From: Ruminococcus difficilis
GTDB lineage: Bacteria; Bacillota_A; Clostridia; Oscillospirales; Acutalibacteraceae
NCBI RefSeq assembly: GCF_016680995.1
Contig: NZ_JAEQMG010000010.1
Coordinates: forward strand, 37,107 to 101,106
Length of the DNA stretch: 64,000 nucleotides
Direction: 5' to 3'
Part shown: piece after piece, positions 8,140 through 15,881 of the stretch
How positions within the stretch are numbered: position 1 is the first letter of the stretch
Layout: each line of letters begins with the position of its first letter
The notes under the pieces: generated by a model
Seen by the model: only the letters and a program-made list of their open reading frames with translations
The model's database searches: none
What the model was told of the DNA's origin: nothing
Made by a program: the position numbers and the translations under genes

Positions 8140-8811
8140 ATGGCTTTATATCGTATTTCTGATTTGAATGTAGAAATCAAAACGAATTCACCGTCCTTTG
8201 CCGAGAATATCCGTCGGTATGAGGTGGATTATCAGGCGGATCCGAACATCACGCTCGAGATGAGTGATGACCGCATGATCGAGATGATGGAGGAATATGA
8301 GGGAATGACCGCCGATAAGGTGGAATCCCTGTATATGGCGACCCTGTATTCATGGGCGATCTTCGACTTCAACGGCTTTCCCATCCGTGCGGTCGGTGTG
8401 GAGAACGACGGCGAATGCACGTTGTTTGCCGCGCCGGATGACAGCTCGATCGATCTGTCGCTGATGATCCCGCAGGATAAGGCGTTTGTCTATTACTATC
8501 CCGGCATCCGTATGCAGGACGATGATTATTATGTGTTTGACACACCGTTCGGAGAGCTCGGCGGCTTGTCTGTGACCGGCAAAAAGCTCGTGTTGAAATC
8601 GATCGTCTTTGTCGACAGCAGGCGCTTTGATTCGCTCAGAGCGATCGACGCTAAGGATTTTGTGCCGCTGTTCATGCGCGCCGTGTCACAGAACGTTCGT
8701 CAGGAACGCACCAAGCATACGCTGTTTATCCTCGAGCGCGTGATGCATCGTGTGAAGTTCTTCGGCGTCGGCGACGTTAACGATCTCGACTTCATTCTGG
8801 AGCGAGTGTAA
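8140..8811 (+). CDS. HPr-kinase/PEPCK-like protein with a degenerate P-loop
   Basis: 223 residues, ATG preceded by GGAGAATC. The order of elements matches the HPr-kinase-like proteins found in peptide-modification clusters: an N-terminal beta region; a segment CTLFAAPDDSSIDLS where these proteins normally carry the phosphate-binding loop (G-x-x-G-x-GKS/T); then YYVFDTPFGELGG, matching the usual Y-G-T-P-W motif; and a C-terminal helical part. The Gly and Lys/Ser residues needed for nucleotide binding are absent, so it is probably a pseudokinase or a scaffold. It sits between the PqqD/peptidase pair and the ABC exporter. Family assignment rests on motif order and context. Confidence 0.55.
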   Translation: MALYRISDLNVEIKTNSPSFAENIRRYEVDYQADPNITLEMSDDRMIEMMEEYEGMTADKVESLYMATLYSWAIFDFNGFPIRAVGVENDGECTLFAAPDDSSIDLSLMIPQDKAFVYYYPGIRMQDDDYYVFDTPFGELGGLSVTGKKLVLKSIVFVDSRRFDSLRAIDAKDFVPLFMRAVSQNVRQERTKHTLFILERVMHRVKFFGVGDVNDLDFILERV

Positions 8812-8819
8812 TTATTCCT

Positions 8820-8858
8820 GTCATTGCGAGGAGCTTCGCTCCGTGGCTATCTCAACCT
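8820..8858. repeat. Family A repeat at the exporter gene start
   Basis: TCATTGCGAGGAGCTTCGCT followed by CCGTGGCTATCTCAACC. It supplies an in-frame GTG (8843) that extends the exporter frame, but there is no ribosome binding site before it. Confidence 0.75.
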
Positions 8859-8875
8859 ATTTTTCGGAGGGACTT

Positions 8876-10555
8876 GTGTCCAAAAAACATAAAAGCGCCT
8901 TGAGCTGGATCATTCGCAGCTCAAGGCCTCAGTTTATCAACATTATTATATTGGCGATCGTCTACGGCGTGAACGCGTTCATCGGCGTGTATAACACCGA
9001 ATACGCGCGCGAGTTGGTCGACGCGGCTGTCAACGGCGCGAAGGGCGGATCGTTCGACGAGGTGATCCGCTACGGCTTGCTCTATTTCGGTGTGACGGTG
9101 ATTCAGATCATCACGCTGATTCTGGCGCGTGATTTTGGCTTCAAGGTCAGCGCGCGTCTGGATATGAGTATGAAATCCGACCTCTTCTACACGATGATGA
9201 TGAAGGAGTACGGTGATATCTCAAAGTATCATTCCGGCGAATTGATGAACCTCTTGACTAACGATATCAACGTCGTTACGTCCGCGATTGTTTCTATCAT
9301 CCCGAGTCTGGTGTTCTTTATCGTCAAGATCATCGGTATCTTCGTCGTACTGATACGCATCGACGTCATTTTCGCGCTGGTATTTGTGATCGGCGGCGCT
9401 CTTGTGTTCCTGATCTCCACTCTGTTTAAGCCGATGACCAAGAGAATGCACAAGAATGTGCAGGAGAGAGAGGGCAAGGTGCGCTCCTTTATGCAGGAGG
9501 GTCTCAGCTCCCTTTTGATGATCAAGACCTTTGACGCGCAGGAAAAGATGAGAGATTCCGCCTTTGAACTGCAGGAGGAATCCTATCGTGCCCAGCGCAA
9601 GCGCAATATCTTCTCCATCATCACCGGTACCGGTATGAGCGCGGTGTTCTCCTTCGCGTTTGTATGGGGACTCGGTTGGGGCGCGTATAATCTCTTCTAC
9701 GGGCTGATCTCCTACGGTGTTCTGATGCAGATCACTACGCTGATCGGTCAGATCCGCACCCCGATCCAAGGCATGGCGAATATCTTTCCGACCTACTTCA
9801 ACGCGTTGGCGTCCGCCGAGAGGATCATGGAGATCGAGAATATGCCGGATGAGCAGATCCTTCACAGTGATGTGGACACGGCGCAGGTCTATCGTGATAT
9901 GAAGTCGATCTGCTTCGATGATATCAGCTTCTCCTTTGACCGGGATATCGTTCTGGACAGCACCTCGCTGACCATCGATAAGTATGAGTTTGTCGCGATA
10001 GAGGGTATCTCCGGTATCGGCAAGAGCACCTTGATGAAGCTGTTGCTGAGCGTGTATCAGCCGAAATCCGGTGAGATCTATATCAAAACCGAGAATGATA
10101 AGCTCATTATGGATAAAAGCCTGAGAAAGCTCTTTTCCTATGTGCCGCAGGGTAATTTCCTGCTGTCCGGTACACTGCGCGAGAATATCGCGTTTGTAGC
10201 GCCTGACGCGACGGATGACGATATCATGGAGGCGGCACGGATCGCCTGCGCGCAGGAGTTCATCGCCGAGCTGCCGCAGGGACTCGATACCGTGATCTCA
10301 GAGCATGGCGGAGGACTGAGTGAGGGACAGGTACAGCGTGTGGCGATCGCGCGCGCTATTCTGACCGGTGCGCCGATCATCCTGCTGGATGAGGCGACGT
10401 CAGCGTTGGATGAGCAGACAGAGCTTGATCTGCTGCGTAATTTGAGAGAATTGAAGAATAAGACTTGTATCCTTATTTCACATAAAAAAGCCGCCGAGCG
10501 CTTCTGCGACAAGACGGTGACGATAGAGAATAAAAAAATCAAGATCCACGAATAG
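8876..10555 (+). CDS. ABC exporter, fused permease and ATPase
   Basis: 559 residues from the GTG at 8876, which has GGAGGG 4 nt upstream; the earlier GTG at 8843 is in a repeat. The N-terminal half has the membrane helices of a type 1 exporter (about residues 20-320). The C-terminal ATPase has Walker A GISGIGKST (about 376-385), a Q-loop VPQG, signature LSEGQVQR, Walker B IILLDEATSALDE and an H-loop ISHKK. There is no C39 peptidase domain, which fits a separate peptidase gene in the cassette. It works as a dimer, and the probable cargo is the unknown processed peptide. It is the last gene of the group. Confidence 0.9.
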   Translation: MSKKHKSALSWIIRSSRPQFINIIILAIVYGVNAFIGVYNTEYARELVDAAVNGAKGGSFDEVIRYGLLYFGVTVIQIITLILARDFGFKVSARLDMSMKSDLFYTMMMKEYGDISKYHSGELMNLLTNDINVVTSAIVSIIPSLVFFIVKIIGIFVVLIRIDVIFALVFVIGGALVFLISTLFKPMTKRMHKNVQEREGKVRSFMQEGLSSLLMIKTFDAQEKMRDSAFELQEESYRAQRKRNIFSIITGTGMSAVFSFAFVWGLGWGAYNLFYGLISYGVLMQITTLIGQIRTPIQGMANIFPTYFNALASAERIMEIENMPDEQILHSDVDTAQVYRDMKSICFDDISFSFDRDIVLDSTSLTIDKYEFVAIEGISGIGKSTLMKLLLSVYQPKSGEIYIKTENDKLIMDKSLRKLFSYVPQGNFLLSGTLRENIAFVAPDATDDDIMEAARIACAQEFIAELPQGLDTVISEHGGGLSEGQVQRVAIARAILTGAPIILLDEATSALDEQTELDLLRNLRELKNKTCILISHKKAAERFCDKTVTIENKKIKIHE

Positions 10556-10603
10556 CTTGTTTCTTGTGTGCAAAGTACACAAATACACGAATGATTTTTT
10601 GGA

Positions 10604-10632
10604 TTGCTATTCAGTTTATCCCGTGTTATGAT
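10604..10632 (+). promoter_or_regulatory. Promoter of the lipoprotein gene
   Basis: TTGCTA (10604-10609), 17-bp spacer, TATGAT (10627-10632), 33 bp before the ATG at 10665. Confidence 0.5.
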
Positions 10633-10664
10633 AATAGCAAATAAACTGTAAGGAGAGATACTGA

Positions 10665-11255
10665 ATGAAAAGATGGATCGCGGTCTTATTAGCAGCTGTG
10701 TTGGTATGTGCTCTTGCGGCATGCGGCAGTAAAAAACCGAACAACACCAATAATAACAACAATAATAGCAGCAGTTCCTCTTCTGCTGCTCCCACTACGG
10801 CTCCCCAACCGACGGAATCTCCGGATAAAGAAGTTGTCTTCGGTGATATGAAAATCACCCTTCCCAAGGAGTTCGTCGATAATAAAGCCTTGATCCCGAG
10901 TGACTCTGACATAAAGTGTTATTACACAAATATGCAAGAGGAGTTGGCTTTTGCCGCGCTTAATGAGGAAAAAAGCGATTTTGCGAAGACCAAAGTGCAA
11001 TCTCTTGATGATTATCTGGAGGTTCAGCATGCCAACTCGAAGGGCTCGGTAACAAGTGAGATCAAAGAAGATAACGGTCTTAAATACTTTGACTATGAAG
11101 CTGAGGGTACCAACGGCACAATATACAAGTATTTTTCAACAGCATTTGAAAGTGATGATTACTACTGGTTTGTTCAGTTCTACACTTCAAAAGAACAGTA
11201 TTCGAAATATGAGTCGAAGTTCCTCCAATGGAGCCGCACCGTAACCGAAGCATAA
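10665..11255 (+). CDS. Secreted lipoprotein of unknown function
   Basis: 196 residues. A lipoprotein signal ends LAACGS, with the cysteine at residue 20. It is followed by an Asn/Ser/Thr/Pro-rich linker (to about residue 55) and a globular domain of about 140 residues. The ATG has AAGGAGAG 7 nt upstream. It is a monocistronic unit between its own promoter and a terminator. I do not recognise the domain. The form (lipobox, low-complexity tether, small alpha/beta domain) is common among Clostridial surface lipoproteins. Confidence 0.85.
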   Translation: MKRWIAVLLAAVLVCALAACGSKKPNNTNNNNNNSSSSSSAAPTTAPQPTESPDKEVVFGDMKITLPKEFVDNKALIPSDSDIKCYYTNMQEELAFAALNEEKSDFAKTKVQSLDDYLEVQHANSKGSVTSEIKEDNGLKYFDYEAEGTNGTIYKYFSTAFESDDYYWFVQFYTSKEQYSKYESKFLQWSRTVTEA

Positions 11256-11275
11256 TAATATTTACAAAAACAGAC

Positions 11276-11314
11276 AGCCGGCGCTGAACTCAACTGAGAT
11301 CAGCGCCGGCTTTA
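11276..11314 (+). terminator. Rho-independent terminator
   Basis: Perfect 12-bp stem AGCCGGCGCTGA / TCAGCGCCGGCT followed by a short T run. The opposite strand also has a T-rich run after it, so it may serve rex as well. Confidence 0.75.
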
Positions 11315-11332
11315 AACGTTTATGATGTTTTC

Positions 11333-11385
11333 TTGCGAAGTCCTTGCATACGCGTATTCCTCGTGTGTCAGGACCGTAGTGTTTT
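11333..11385. repeat. Degenerate family A repeat overlapping the end of rex
   Basis: TTGCGAAGTCCTTGCATACG ... TCAGGACCGTAGTG ... AACCGATTTG. The conserved AACCGAT end provides the last codons and stop of rex. Inner arms AGTCCTTG and TCAGGACC are like the copy at 51668. Confidence 0.55.
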
Positions 11386-12025
11386 AACCGATTTGATTCT
11401 TTTCGGTGATTCTGTAACACAGGGTCATCAAGCTGTCGCTGAGGTGTACATTCTCGACAGTGGCGTCCAGATACTTTTTGGAAATATCATAATGACTGAA
11501 ATTCCAGTAGCTGCGAATACCGCAGGCATAGAGCTTGTCGATGATCTTTTCCACAGCCTCCTTCGGCATTGTCAGGATTGCGGTGTCGATCTGATTCTCT
11601 TTGACATAGTCTTCGATCTTATCATCCGACATCACTTCGATCCCGCGCAGTGATGTCCCGATCAGTTTTTCGTCCTTCTCGAAGATCGCGGTCAGCTTGA
11701 ATCCGAGCTTTTCAAAGCTCAGGTGCGTCGCGATCGCCTTGCCGAGATTGCCCGCGCCGATCAGGATCATGTTGTGCTGCTGCTCCAGGCCGAGGATCTT
11801 GCCGATCTCCGTGCGAAGTCCCGCAACGGAATAGCCGTAGCCCTGCTGTCCGAATCCGCCGAAGCAGTTCAGATCCTGACGGATCTGTGACGCGGTGGAA
11901 TTCATCATAACGGCGAGCTTTGTAGAAGAGATCTTCTCGATGCCCTCCGAATCCAACTCGGAGAGGTAACGGTAATAGCGGGGCAGTCGTCTGATGACCT
12001 GTATGGAAACGCCTTCTTTTGGCAT
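11384..12025 (-). CDS. rex: Redox-sensing transcriptional repressor Rex
   Basis: 213 residues, full length. The N-terminal winged helix (about 1-75) includes R-R-L-P-R-Y-Y-R-Y-L and S-S-T-K-L-A, followed by F-G-G-F-G-Q-Q-G-Y-G-Y. The C-terminal Rossmann domain has GAGNLGKA and binds NAD(H). Rex represses fermentation and redox genes and is released when NADH rises. The ATG has AAGGAG about 9 nt upstream. It is the last gene of acn-icd-rex, 13 nt after icd, so it probably responds to and controls this unit (see the candidate site at 15618). The last residues and the stop come from a repeat element. Confidence 0.95.
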   Translation of the reverse strand: MPKEGVSIQVIRRLPRYYRYLSELDSEGIEKISSTKLAVMMNSTASQIRQDLNCFGGFGQQGYGYSVAGLRTEIGKILGLEQQHNMILIGAGNLGKAIATHLSFEKLGFKLTAIFEKDEKLIGTSLRGIEVMSDDKIEDYVKENQIDTAILTMPKEAVEKIIDKLYACGIRSYWNFSHYDISKKYLDATVENVHLSDSLMTLCYRITEKNQIG

Positions 12026-12038
12026 AGGTGCTTACTCC

Positions 12039-13253
12039 TTACGCAACGATTTCAGTCAGTTTGTCGTGGATCGCGTCGAGGAACTCCTCGGTGTTGACCT
12101 TCTTCTTGTTCTCGAGGGTACTCAGCAGATAGAGGTCACCGGTCATGATACCGCTCTCGATGGTATCGATGGTGGCTTTTTCCAGCTTGTCGGCAAAATC
12201 GACCAGCTCGGGGATCTCGTCCAGCTCACCGCGCTTTCTCAGTGCGCCCGACCACGCGAAGATGGTCGCGACAGAGTTGGTGGAGGTCTCTTCACCCTTG
12301 AGGTGCTTGTAGTAATGACGCTGTACGGTACCGTGAGCCGCCTCATATTCATAGACGCCGGTGGGGGATACCAGTACGCTGGTCATCATCGCCAGAGAGC
12401 CGAACGCGGTAGCGATCATATCGCTCATCACGTCGCCGTCATAGTTCTTGCAAGCCCAGATATAGCCGCCGTCGGAGCGTACTACACGCGCGACAGCGTC
12501 GTCGATCAGGGTGTAGAAGTATTCGATACCGGCTTCATCGAACTTCGCCTTGTATTCATTCTCGAATATCTCCGCGAAAATATCCTTGAAGGTGTGATCG
12601 TATTTTTTGGAGATGGTATCCTTGGTCGCGAACCATACATCCTTCTTCTGATCGAGCGCGTAGTTGAAGCAGGCTCTCGCGAAGGACGCGATAGAGTTGT
12701 CGAGGTTGTGCATACCCTGGATGATACCGTCGCTGTTGTCAAAGCTGTGGATCAGCTGACGGCTCTCGTTGCCGTCTTTATCAGTCACACAAAGCTCCGC
12801 CTTGGAACCCTCTTTGACGATCATTTCAGTGTTCTTGTAAACGTCGCCGTATGCGTGACGGGCGATGCAGATGGGCTTTGTCCATGTGGGGATGTAGGGA
12901 GTGATGCCCTTGACGAGGATCGGCTGACGGAAAACGGTGCCGTCGAGGATCGCGCGGATCGTACCGTTGGGGCTCTTCCACATCTCCTTGAGCTTGTATT
13001 CATCCATACGCGCGGCGTTCGGAGTAATGGTCGCGCACTTGACCGCTACGCCGTATTTCTTTGTCGCCTCTGCGGAGTCAACGGTGATCTGATCGTCGGT
13101 CGCGTTGCGCTTCTCAAGACCCAGATCATAATACTCGCTCTTCAGGTCAACAAAGGGGAGAATGAGTTTATCCTTTAACATTTGCCAGATGACTCTGGTC
13201 ATCTCGTCGCCGTCCATCTCGACGAGCGGTGTTTTCATTTGAATTTTAGCCAT
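12039..13253 (-). CDS. icd: NADP-dependent isocitrate dehydrogenase, type II
   Basis: 404 residues, matching the eukaryote-like dimeric subfamily. This is seen in [15 protein letters not shown] at the start, [19 protein letters not shown] for isocitrate binding, and the C-terminal [13 protein letters not shown] region for NADP. It converts isocitrate to 2-oxoglutarate and CO2, giving NADPH and the carbon skeleton for glutamate. The ATG has GGAGGTAAC upstream. It lies between acn and rex in one unit. With no other citrate-cycle gene in view, the branch is probably used for glutamate synthesis. Confidence 0.96.
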   Translation of the reverse strand: MAKIQMKTPLVEMDGDEMTRVIWQMLKDKLILPFVDLKSEYYDLGLEKRNATDDQITVDSAEATKKYGVAVKCATITPNAARMDEYKLKEMWKSPNGTIRAILDGTVFRQPILVKGITPYIPTWTKPICIARHAYGDVYKNTEMIVKEGSKAELCVTDKDGNESRQLIHSFDNSDGIIQGMHNLDNSIASFARACFNYALDQKKDVWFATKDTISKKYDHTFKDIFAEIFENEYKAKFDEAGIEYFYTLIDDAVARVVRSDGGYIWACKNYDGDVMSDMIATAFGSLAMMTSVLVSPTGVYEYEAAHGTVQRHYYKHLKGEETSTNSVATIFAWSGALRKRGELDEIPELVDFADKLEKATIDTIESGIMTGDLYLLSTLENKKKVNTEEFLDAIHDKLTEIVA

Positions 13254-13277
13254 AGTTACCTCCGGTAATCGATGTTA

Positions 13278-13383
13278 ATGTAGGGGAGGGGCTTGCTCCT
13301 CCCGTGAACCTTTGATAAGAACATGTGTATCAGCGAAGCATATGATACGCTTCCGTAGGGACGACCATCGGTCGTCCGCTTGA
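13278..13383. repeat. Two family C repeats between acn and icd
   Basis: GTAGGGGAGGGGCTTGCTCC-TCCCG near 13283-13306 and GTAGGGACGACCATCGGTCG-TCC near 13356-13380. The conserved GTAGGG start is followed by different but self-complementary arms (GAGG..CCTC versus GACGACC..GGTCGTC). Confidence 0.65.
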
Positions 13384-13402
13384 CAGTGACGTTCGAACGG
13401 AA

Positions 13403-15334
13403 TTATTTGTTCATCATCGTGTAATTGAGCAGACCGCCCGCGAGGATGATATCCTTCTGGCGCTCGGTCAACGCGCATTTGGTGTTGATCTCAACATTCT
13501 TCGTCTTGTTGATGATGGTGATGCCGTTGCCTGCCGCGATCTGATCACGGATATTTTCGATATAGAGATTATCGCCGAGATCGATGTTGTTGTAATCGTT
13601 TTCATCCGCGAATTCCAGCGGAAGGATACCCGCGTTGATCAGGTTCGCTCTGTGGATACGCGCGAAGCTCTTGACCAGTACTGCCTTAACGCCGAGGTAC
13701 AGCGGAGCGAGAGCCGCATGCTCACGGGATGAGCCCTGACCGTAGTTGGAGCCGCCGACGATGATCGAGGAGCCCAGCGCCTTGGCGCGGGTCGGGAACT
13801 CGGTATCGCATACGGTGAAGCAGTGCTCGGAGATCGCGGGGATATTGGAGCGCAGGGGCAGGATCTTCGCGCCCGCGGGCATGATGTGATCGGTGGTGAT
13901 GTTGTCCTCAACCTTCAAGGAGCAGGAAGCGCTGATATCCTGAGCCATCCCGGAGGTCTTGGGGAATTCCTTGATATTCGGGCCGCGCAGTACCTCGACC
14001 TTGTCCATCTCGTCAACGGACGCGGGCTCGATGACCATGTTGTCGTTGATCAGGAAGTGCTCGGGCATATCGACCTTGTAGCCGTCCGCGTATGCTCTCG
14101 GGTCGGTCATAACACCGGTCAGTGCGGAGACCGCCGCTACCTCGGGAGATACCAGATAGATCTCAGCGTCCTTGGTTCCGCTTCTGCCGAGGAAGTTGCG
14201 GTTGAAGGTTCTCAGAGAAACGCCCTTGGAGTTCGGGGACTGACCCATGCCGATGCAGGGGCCGCACGCGCTCTCGAGGATCCTCGCGCCCGCGTCGATC
14301 AGATCGGATAGCGCGCCGTTCTGCGCGAGCATATTGAGCACCTGCTTGGAGCCGGGCGCGATCGCGAGAGATACGCCGTCGGCAACCGTCTTACCCTTCA
14401 GGATATGCGCGACCTTCATCAGATCGGCGTAGCTGGAGTTGGTGCAGGAGCCGATACAAACCTGATCGACCTTCATACCCGCCAGTTCTTCAACGCTCTT
14501 GACAGCGTCGGGGGAGTGGGGGCAAGCCGCCAGAGGCGCCAGCTCGGAAAGGTTGATCACGATGTGCTCGTCATAGACCGCGTCGTCGTCAGCCTTCAGC
14601 TCGGTATATGCGTCCGCTCTGTCCTGAGCCTTCAGGAATTCGAGGGTGTTTTCGTCAGAGGGGAAGATCGAGGTGGTCGCGCCGAGCTCAGCGCCCATAT
14701 TGGTGATGGTCGCTCTCTGCGGGACACTCAGTGTCTTGATACCTTCGCCCGTATATTCAATGATCTTGCCTACGCCGCCCTTGACGGACATGATGCGCAG
14801 CACCTCAAGGATGATATCCTTTGCGGAGACGTTCTCCTGCAGCTCACCCTGTAACTCAACGTTAACGATCTTGGGCATGGTGATGTAATACTCACCGCCG
14901 CCCATCGCGACCGCTACGTCCAGACCGCCCGCACCGATCGCCAGCATACCGATGCCGCCGCCGGTGGGAGTGTGGGAGTCGGAGCCGATCAGGGTCTTGC
15001 CCGGGATGCCGAAGCGCTCCAAATGAACCTGATGGCAGATACCGTTACCGGGACGCGAGAACCAGATGCCGTGCTTTTTGCACACCGTCTGGATGAAACG
15101 ATGGTCGTCGGCGTTCTCAAAGCCCGTCTGCAAGGTGTTGTGGTCGATGTAAGCGACACTGCGCTCGGTGCGAACGCGGTCGATACCCATCGCCTCAAAT
15201 TCCAGATAAGCCATCGTACCGGTGGCGTCCTGTGTCAGCGTCTGGTCGATGCGGATACCGATGTCGGTGCCCTTGATCATCTCGCCGGTGACCAGATGAT
15301 TTTTAATGATTTTTTCCGCTAAAGTTAAGCCCAT
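13403..15334 (-). CDS. acn: Aconitate hydratase
   Basis: 643 residues, the short form common in Clostridia. The iron-sulfur ligands are visible in CIGSCTNSS and in SACGPCIGMGQ. The swivel domain carries the active-site GQGSSREHAALAP. It interconverts citrate and isocitrate using a [4Fe-4S] cluster. Start: ATG behind AGGAGGAAC. It is the first gene of acn-icd-rex. The leader of about 300 nt contains a family B repeat and a terminator-like hairpin, and the promoter is at 15644-15672. Confidence 0.95.
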   Translation of the reverse strand: MGLTLAEKIIKNHLVTGEMIKGTDIGIRIDQTLTQDATGTMAYLEFEAMGIDRVRTERSVAYIDHNTLQTGFENADDHRFIQTVCKKHGIWFSRPGNGICHQVHLERFGIPGKTLIGSDSHTPTGGGIGMLAIGAGGLDVAVAMGGGEYYITMPKIVNVELQGELQENVSAKDIILEVLRIMSVKGGVGKIIEYTGEGIKTLSVPQRATITNMGAELGATTSIFPSDENTLEFLKAQDRADAYTELKADDDAVYDEHIVINLSELAPLAACPHSPDAVKSVEELAGMKVDQVCIGSCTNSSYADLMKVAHILKGKTVADGVSLAIAPGSKQVLNMLAQNGALSDLIDAGARILESACGPCIGMGQSPNSKGVSLRTFNRNFLGRSGTKDAEIYLVSPEVAAVSALTGVMTDPRAYADGYKVDMPEHFLINDNMVIEPASVDEMDKVEVLRGPNIKEFPKTSGMAQDISASCSLKVEDNITTDHIMPAGAKILPLRSNIPAISEHCFTVCDTEFPTRAKALGSSIIVGGSNYGQGSSREHAALAPLYLGVKAVLVKSFARIHRANLINAGILPLEFADENDYNNIDLGDNLYIENIRDQIAAGNGITIINKTKNVEINTKCALTERQKDIILAGGLLNYTMMNK

Positions 15335-15433
15335 AATGTTCCTCCTATATCATAAAGAAATGTTATATGTGGTAAGGCAGTCTGAAAGTAGCGACCCTCA
15401 GTCCGCCGGTGTTTTATTTTGTCATTGTTTCAA

Positions 15434-15532
15434 GGTTCCCTTTCCTAAGGTGAGATTCTTTCCAAAACTTGTTTTGGGTTACAGAATCCATACACCGGAG
15501 AGCTGTCCCCGCAAGGGGACTGAGGGTTGCCG
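15434..15532. repeat. Family B repeat with inserted hairpin module in the acn leader
   Basis: TTCCCTTTCCTAAGG, then the inserted module with TTTCCAAAACTTGTTTTGGG, then GAGCTGTCCCCGCAAGGGGA and CTGAGGGTTGCC. The module corresponds to the one at 7978-8090, but its inner stem has different bases that still pair. Confidence 0.7.
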
Positions 15533-15578
15533 CTGAATCGAAGATGTATTTACGAATCTTGTGTGATCGTATTTTTAT

Positions 15579-15616
15579 AAAAAAGCAAAACCGGCTCAGT
15601 GAAAATCCTGATCCGG
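15579..15616 (-). terminator. Terminator/attenuator-like hairpin just after the acn promoter
   Basis: On the minus strand: CCGGATCAG, an 8-nt loop, CTGAGCCGG, then TTTTGCTTTTTT. It would end transcripts within about 60 nt of the acn start point, so it may be an attenuator. Alternatively it stops antisense reading from beyond. Confidence 0.5.
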
Positions 15617-15617
15617 C

Positions 15618-15635
15618 TTGTCACTCTTTTCACAC
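15618..15635. promoter_or_regulatory. Candidate Rex operator at the acn-icd-rex promoter
   Basis: TTGTCACTCTTTTCACAC compared with the known Rex box TTGTGAA-N4-TTCACAA: 11 of 14 defined positions agree. It covers the predicted transcription start. Since rex is in the same unit, this fits autoregulation. Assignment is by consensus only. Confidence 0.5.
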
Positions 15636-15643
15636 ACATGGAT

Positions 15644-15672
15644 ATTATACTACTTTTTGTCGACAAAGTAAA
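15644..15672 (-). promoter_or_regulatory. Promoter of acn-icd-rex
   Basis: On the minus strand: TTTACT (15672-15667), 17-bp spacer, TATAAT (15649-15644). The spacer contains the perfect palindrome TTGTCGACAA (15657-15666), a possible second operator. Confidence 0.65.
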
Positions 15673-15881
15673 GGCGGCGCACCGCTTTTTTATAACAAAA
15701 AAGTGATATATCCTATGTATTAGCAAAGGAACTCACATAATCTGCGGTGAAGTGATTCCTTTTTCGGTGATTTTTAACATAGCATTTATCATACGGGAAT
15801 GATATAATATATAAGTAAAATAAGGAAGTTTGCGCTTATGGCATATTGTCGTGAGCGTTGATGAAAAAACAAGGTGATAGT

